Shown here in pieces: positions 6,564 to 8,199 of a DNA stretch of 8,199 bases. A program made the translations under genes and the position numbers. Positions within the stretch are counted from its first letter, which is position 1, and the number at the start of each line of letters is the position of its first letter. Under the pieces are notes generated by a model. The model ran no database searches, was not told where the DNA came from, and saw only the letters and a program-made list of their open reading frames with translations. Where the stretch lies: contig DMZB01000009.1 of the NCBI GenBank assembly GCA_003482405.1, positions 1 through 8,199 of the forward strand, given 5' to 3'. Origin of the DNA: Lactobacillus sp. Lineage in GTDB: Bacteria; Bacillota; Bacilli; Lactobacillales; Lactobacillaceae.

Positions 6564-7101
6564 CGACATTGAGAAGACACTCTATAGTGCTGAGGAAATA
6601 AAAGCCGCTGCGCATCGATTGGGTATGCAGTTGACCGAGGACTACCGGGACAAACGTCCCATTTTGATTTCAGTTCTGAAGGGTGCCATCTTATGGACCG
6701 TTGACGTGATGAAAGAAATGGACATCATGGCAGAAGTTGATTTTATCGATGTTTCCAGTTACCACGGTGGCTTGGCATCAACCGGCAAAATTCAGTTGAT
6801 TCATGATTTGAGTGCCAATGTGGCTGGCCGCAATATCATTATCATGGAAGACATCATTGATACCGGGCGAACACTCAAATTTCTGATTGATTTGTTGAAT
6901 GAGCGCCACGCCAAGGATATTAAGGTGTGCACGTTACTCGATAAGCCAGAGGGCCGAGTTGTTGAGGCCAAGGCCGATTATGTCGGGTTTCAGTTGCCGA
7001 AGGAGTTTGTGGTTGGCTACGGGTTAGACTACAAAGAGTTCTATCGTAACTTGCCTTATGTGGGCGTTCTTAAACCGGAAGTTTACGAGAACGACGACTA
7101 A
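6556..7101 (+). CDS. hpt: Hypoxanthine-guanine phosphoribosyltransferase
   Basis: HPRT salvages hypoxanthine and guanine to IMP and GMP using PRPP in the cytoplasm. The 181-residue protein has the usual length and all key motifs: LKG (41-43), which binds pyrophosphate; the flexible-loop segment SSYHGG (67-72); the PRPP-binding loop IIIMEDIIDTGRTL (94-107) with the E-D pair; DKPEGR (129-134); and the purine-recognition segment FVVGYGLDY (151-159). The ATG at 6556 is set by GAGGAG six bases upstream and overlaps the last 8 bases of tilS, so the two are translationally coupled, as in Bacillus (hprT). Firmicute HPRTs are known ppGpp targets; that is family knowledge, not shown here. No strong terminator follows, so some read-through into ftsH is possible. 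Confidence 0.97.
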   Translation: MNNDIEKTLYSAEEIKAAAHRLGMQLTEDYRDKRPILISVLKGAILWTVDVMKEMDIMAEVDFIDVSSYHGGLASTGKIQLIHDLSANVAGRNIIIMEDIIDTGRTLKFLIDLLNERHAKDIKVCTLLDKPEGRVVEAKADYVGFQLPKEFVVGYGLDYKEFYRNLPYVGVLKPEVYENDD

Positions 7102-7204
7102 CTTTGTCACAGTTATAAGTACGGTCTTTTAGGCCAGTAAACCGGAAATTGACCAGAGGTTTTAAAAAAACTTCAAAAAATGCGAAGATAAGCGGTATTT
7201 TTGT

Positions 7205-7234
7205 TTGGTCAAGATAGGTCAACTGTGCTATGAT
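7205..7234 (+). promoter_or_regulatory. Promoter of ftsH with extended -10
   Basis: TGCTATGAT (7226-7234) is an extended -10 (TG, one base, TATGAT). TTGGTC (7205-7210) is a -35-like element with an 18-base spacer; TGGTCA one base on would give 17. Transcription is expected near 7241, leaving a leader of about 76 bases. Confidence 0.75.
7207..7223 (+). promoter_or_regulatory. Probable CtsR operator overlapping the ftsH -35 region
   Basis: The stretch GGTCAAGATAGGTCAAC is a direct repeat of GGTCAA with starts ten bases apart. CtsR, the class III heat-shock repressor of Firmicutes, binds a tandem heptad of form RGTCADD-NAN-RGTCADN. This site fits at every fixed position except the central A, which is T. 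It covers the -35 and spacer of the ftsH promoter, where a bound repressor would block RNA polymerase. Inference: ftsH is a CtsR-repressed heat-shock gene here. Confidence 0.7.
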
Positions 7235-7249
7235 ATGATTCATCAACGG

Positions 7250-7259
7250 GGGTTAACCC
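7250..7259 (+). repeat. Perfect 10-base palindrome in the ftsH leader
   Basis: GGGTTAACCC is a perfect palindrome about ten bases after the expected transcription start. As RNA it could form only a 3-bp stem with a TTAA loop. It may be an operator, a 5' stability element or chance. Confidence 0.4.
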
Positions 7260-7265
7260 TGCTAA

Positions 7266-7294
7266 GTTCAGTTTTCTGAACGAAAAATACTGAA
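7266..7294 (+). promoter_or_regulatory. ftsH leader RNA with two alternative hairpins
   Basis: GTTCAG (7266-7271), loop TTTT and CTGAAC (7276-7281) form a perfect 6-bp hairpin. The same TTCAG plus TTTT (7267-7275) can instead pair with AAAA and CTGAA (7290-7294) further downstream, so the two folds exclude each other. They lie just upstream of the ribosome binding site CAGGAGG (7304-7310). No U-tract follows, so this is not an ordinary terminator. Confidence 0.4.
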
Positions 7295-7316
7295 TTATGC
7301 TGTCAGGAGGCACTGT

Positions 7317-8199
7317 ATGAACACACGCCGAAACGGACCAGTTCGCAATAGCCTGTTTTGGATTGTGATCTTCTTGTCATTTATGGGAATCTTGTATTTC
7401 TTCTTTGGCAATAACTCTGGGTCGCAAACACAAAACATTCGCTCCAGTGAATTTGTTCGTAACTTAAAGGACAATAAGGTTAAAAACTTTCAAGTCCAAC
7501 CCGCCGGTGGCGTTTATAAGATTACCGGTGAGTACCGGAAGGCTCAAAAAGTTTCTAACAACAGTAATTCAGCGCTTGGGCTAGGAAGCAATCAATCAAG
7601 CAAAGCAAAGAGCTTTACGAGTTCCATTCTTGAAAATAATGCGAGTGTCAAGCAGGTGACTGATGCTGCTGCCAAACATAATGTCAAGATGGATACTAAG
7701 GCTGAGGAATCCAGTGGCTTTTGGATCAACCTGATTAGTTTGCTATTGCCAATCGTATTGATTGGGTTCTTCTTCTACATGATGATGGGTCAGGCAGGTC
7801 AAGGCGGTGCCGGTGGTCGTGGCGGTGTCACGAGCTTTGGTAAGTCGAAAGCTAAGCCTGCTGATCCTAAGAGCAACACCGTTCGTTTTAGCGATGTTGC
7901 CGGTGAAGAGGAAGAGAAGCAAGAATTAGTCGAAGTTGTTGAATTCTTGAAGGATCCACATAAATTTACGACGCTGGGTGCGCATATCCCAGCCGGGGTT
8001 TTACTCGAGGGCCCGCCTGGTACTGGTAAAACATTGCTAGCCAAAGCCGTTGCCGGTGAAGCCGGTGTACCATTCTTCTCCATGTCTGGTTCTGACTTCG
8101 TTGAGATGTTTGTCGGTGTCGGTGCTAGCCGTGTTCGTGATCTGTTTGATCAAGCCAAGAAGAGCGCTCCATCTATCATCTTTATTGATGAAATCGATG
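7317..8199 (+). CDS. ftsH: ATP-dependent zinc metalloprotease FtsH, N-terminal part (3' truncated by window edge)
   Basis: FtsH is a membrane-anchored hexameric AAA+ protease that degrades misassembled membrane proteins and short-lived regulators. The 294 complete codons visible show a short cytoplasmic N-terminus, membrane span 1 (about 13-33), an extracytoplasmic domain (about 34-134) with a low-complexity Ser/Asn/Lys patch (about 83-102), span 2 (about 136-157), a Gly-rich linker (about 159-171), and the start of the AAA+ domain. There, [14 protein letters not shown], Walker A GPPGTGKT (232-239) and the pore-loop motif [14 protein letters not shown] are intact, and Walker B ends at the window edge (IIFIDEID). 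The protease domain with HEXXH lies beyond. The ATG at 7317 has CAGGAGG ending six bases upstream. The position after tilS-hpt is the conserved Firmicute arrangement. Probable control is by CtsR. Confidence 0.97.
   Translation, partial: MNTRRNGPVRNSLFWIVIFLSFMGILYFFFGNNSGSQTQNIRSSEFVRNLKDNKVKNFQVQPAGGVYKITGEYRKAQKVSNNSNSALGLGSNQSSKAKSFTSSILENNASVKQVTDAAAKHNVKMDTKAEESSGFWINLISLLLPIVLIGFFFYMMMGQAGQGGAGGRGGVTSFGKSKAKPADPKSNTVRFSDVAGEEEEKQELVEVVEFLKDPHKFTTLGAHIPAGVLLEGPPGTGKTLLAKAVAGEAGVPFFSMSGSDFVEMFVGVGASRVRDLFDQAKKSAPSIIFIDEID

Larger units (their letters stand above)
7102..7316 (+). promoter_or_regulatory. Regulatory gap between hpt and ftsH
   Basis: This 215-base gap holds no gene. The first 100 bases are AT-rich and carry only weak hairpins: TAC/GGTC with GGCC/GTA around 7120-7139, and an A/T-rich stem GAGGTTTT with AAAACTTC around 7156-7174. 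Neither has a proper U-tract. A lone inverted GGTCAA half-site (TTGACC) lies at 7149-7154. The remainder contains the ftsH promoter, its probable operator and the leader. Confidence 0.7.

Noticed and set aside
7156..7174. Stem GAGGTTTT/AAAACTTC as an hpt terminator
   Set aside because: The stem is AT-rich with a three-base loop and is followed by A residues, not T, so it does not resemble an intrinsic terminator on the + strand.
7799..8083. Antisense frame of 94 codons opposite ftsH
   Set aside because: It lies wholly across conserved FtsH coding sequence (linker and Walker A) and resembles no protein family; it is a shadow.
1..8199. Mobile element, CRISPR array, tRNA/rRNA gene or defence system
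   Set aside because: No inverted-repeat-bounded transposase, spaced repeats, tRNA-like cloverleaf or foreign gene is visible; gene order is the standard Firmicute block.

Overview
The window is a conserved housekeeping block of a low-GC Gram-positive bacterium. It is most likely a lactic acid bacterium of the Lactobacillaceae. The evidence is the gene order mfd, flippase, rqcP (yabO), divIC, S1 protein (yabR), tilS, hpt, ftsH; strong AGGAGG-type ribosome binding sites; and the lack of the sporulation genes (yabP, yabQ, spoIIE) and of the mazG-like yabN that sit in this block in Bacillus subtilis. Species cannot be fixed from the sequence alone. All genes are on the + strand.

Layout: bases 1-1987 hold the C-terminal part of the transcription-repair coupling factor Mfd, whose 5' end lies outside the window. 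A multispanning MOP-superfamily flippase (1990-3615) and the small S4-domain ribosome quality control factor RqcP (3630-3905) follow with gaps of 2 and 14 bases, so the three look co-transcribed. A spacer with two doubtful mini-ORFs and a near-consensus promoter (3980-4008) leads to the divisome protein DivIC (start set at 4065). A weak hairpin and an extended -10 promoter precede the S1 RNA-binding protein YabR (start set at 4557), which carries a histidine-rich linker. A clear intrinsic terminator (5080-5114) closes that unit. tilS (5181-6563) and hpt (6556-7101) overlap by 8 bases. A 215-base regulatory gap then leads to ftsH (from 7317), which is cut by the right edge inside its AAA+ domain, at Walker B.

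The genes cover DNA repair during transcription (Mfd), envelope precursor export (flippase), division (DivIC), ribosome rescue (RqcP), RNA binding (YabR), tRNA-Ile decoding (TilS), purine salvage (HPRT) and membrane proteolysis (FtsH). The most informative non-coding signal is the ftsH promoter: an extended -10 with a GGTCAA direct repeat spaced like a CtsR heat-shock operator, followed by a leader that can fold in two mutually exclusive ways. I see no mobile element, CRISPR array, RNA gene or clearly new system. The points of interest are regulatory sites and unusual protein segments in otherwise ordinary genes.
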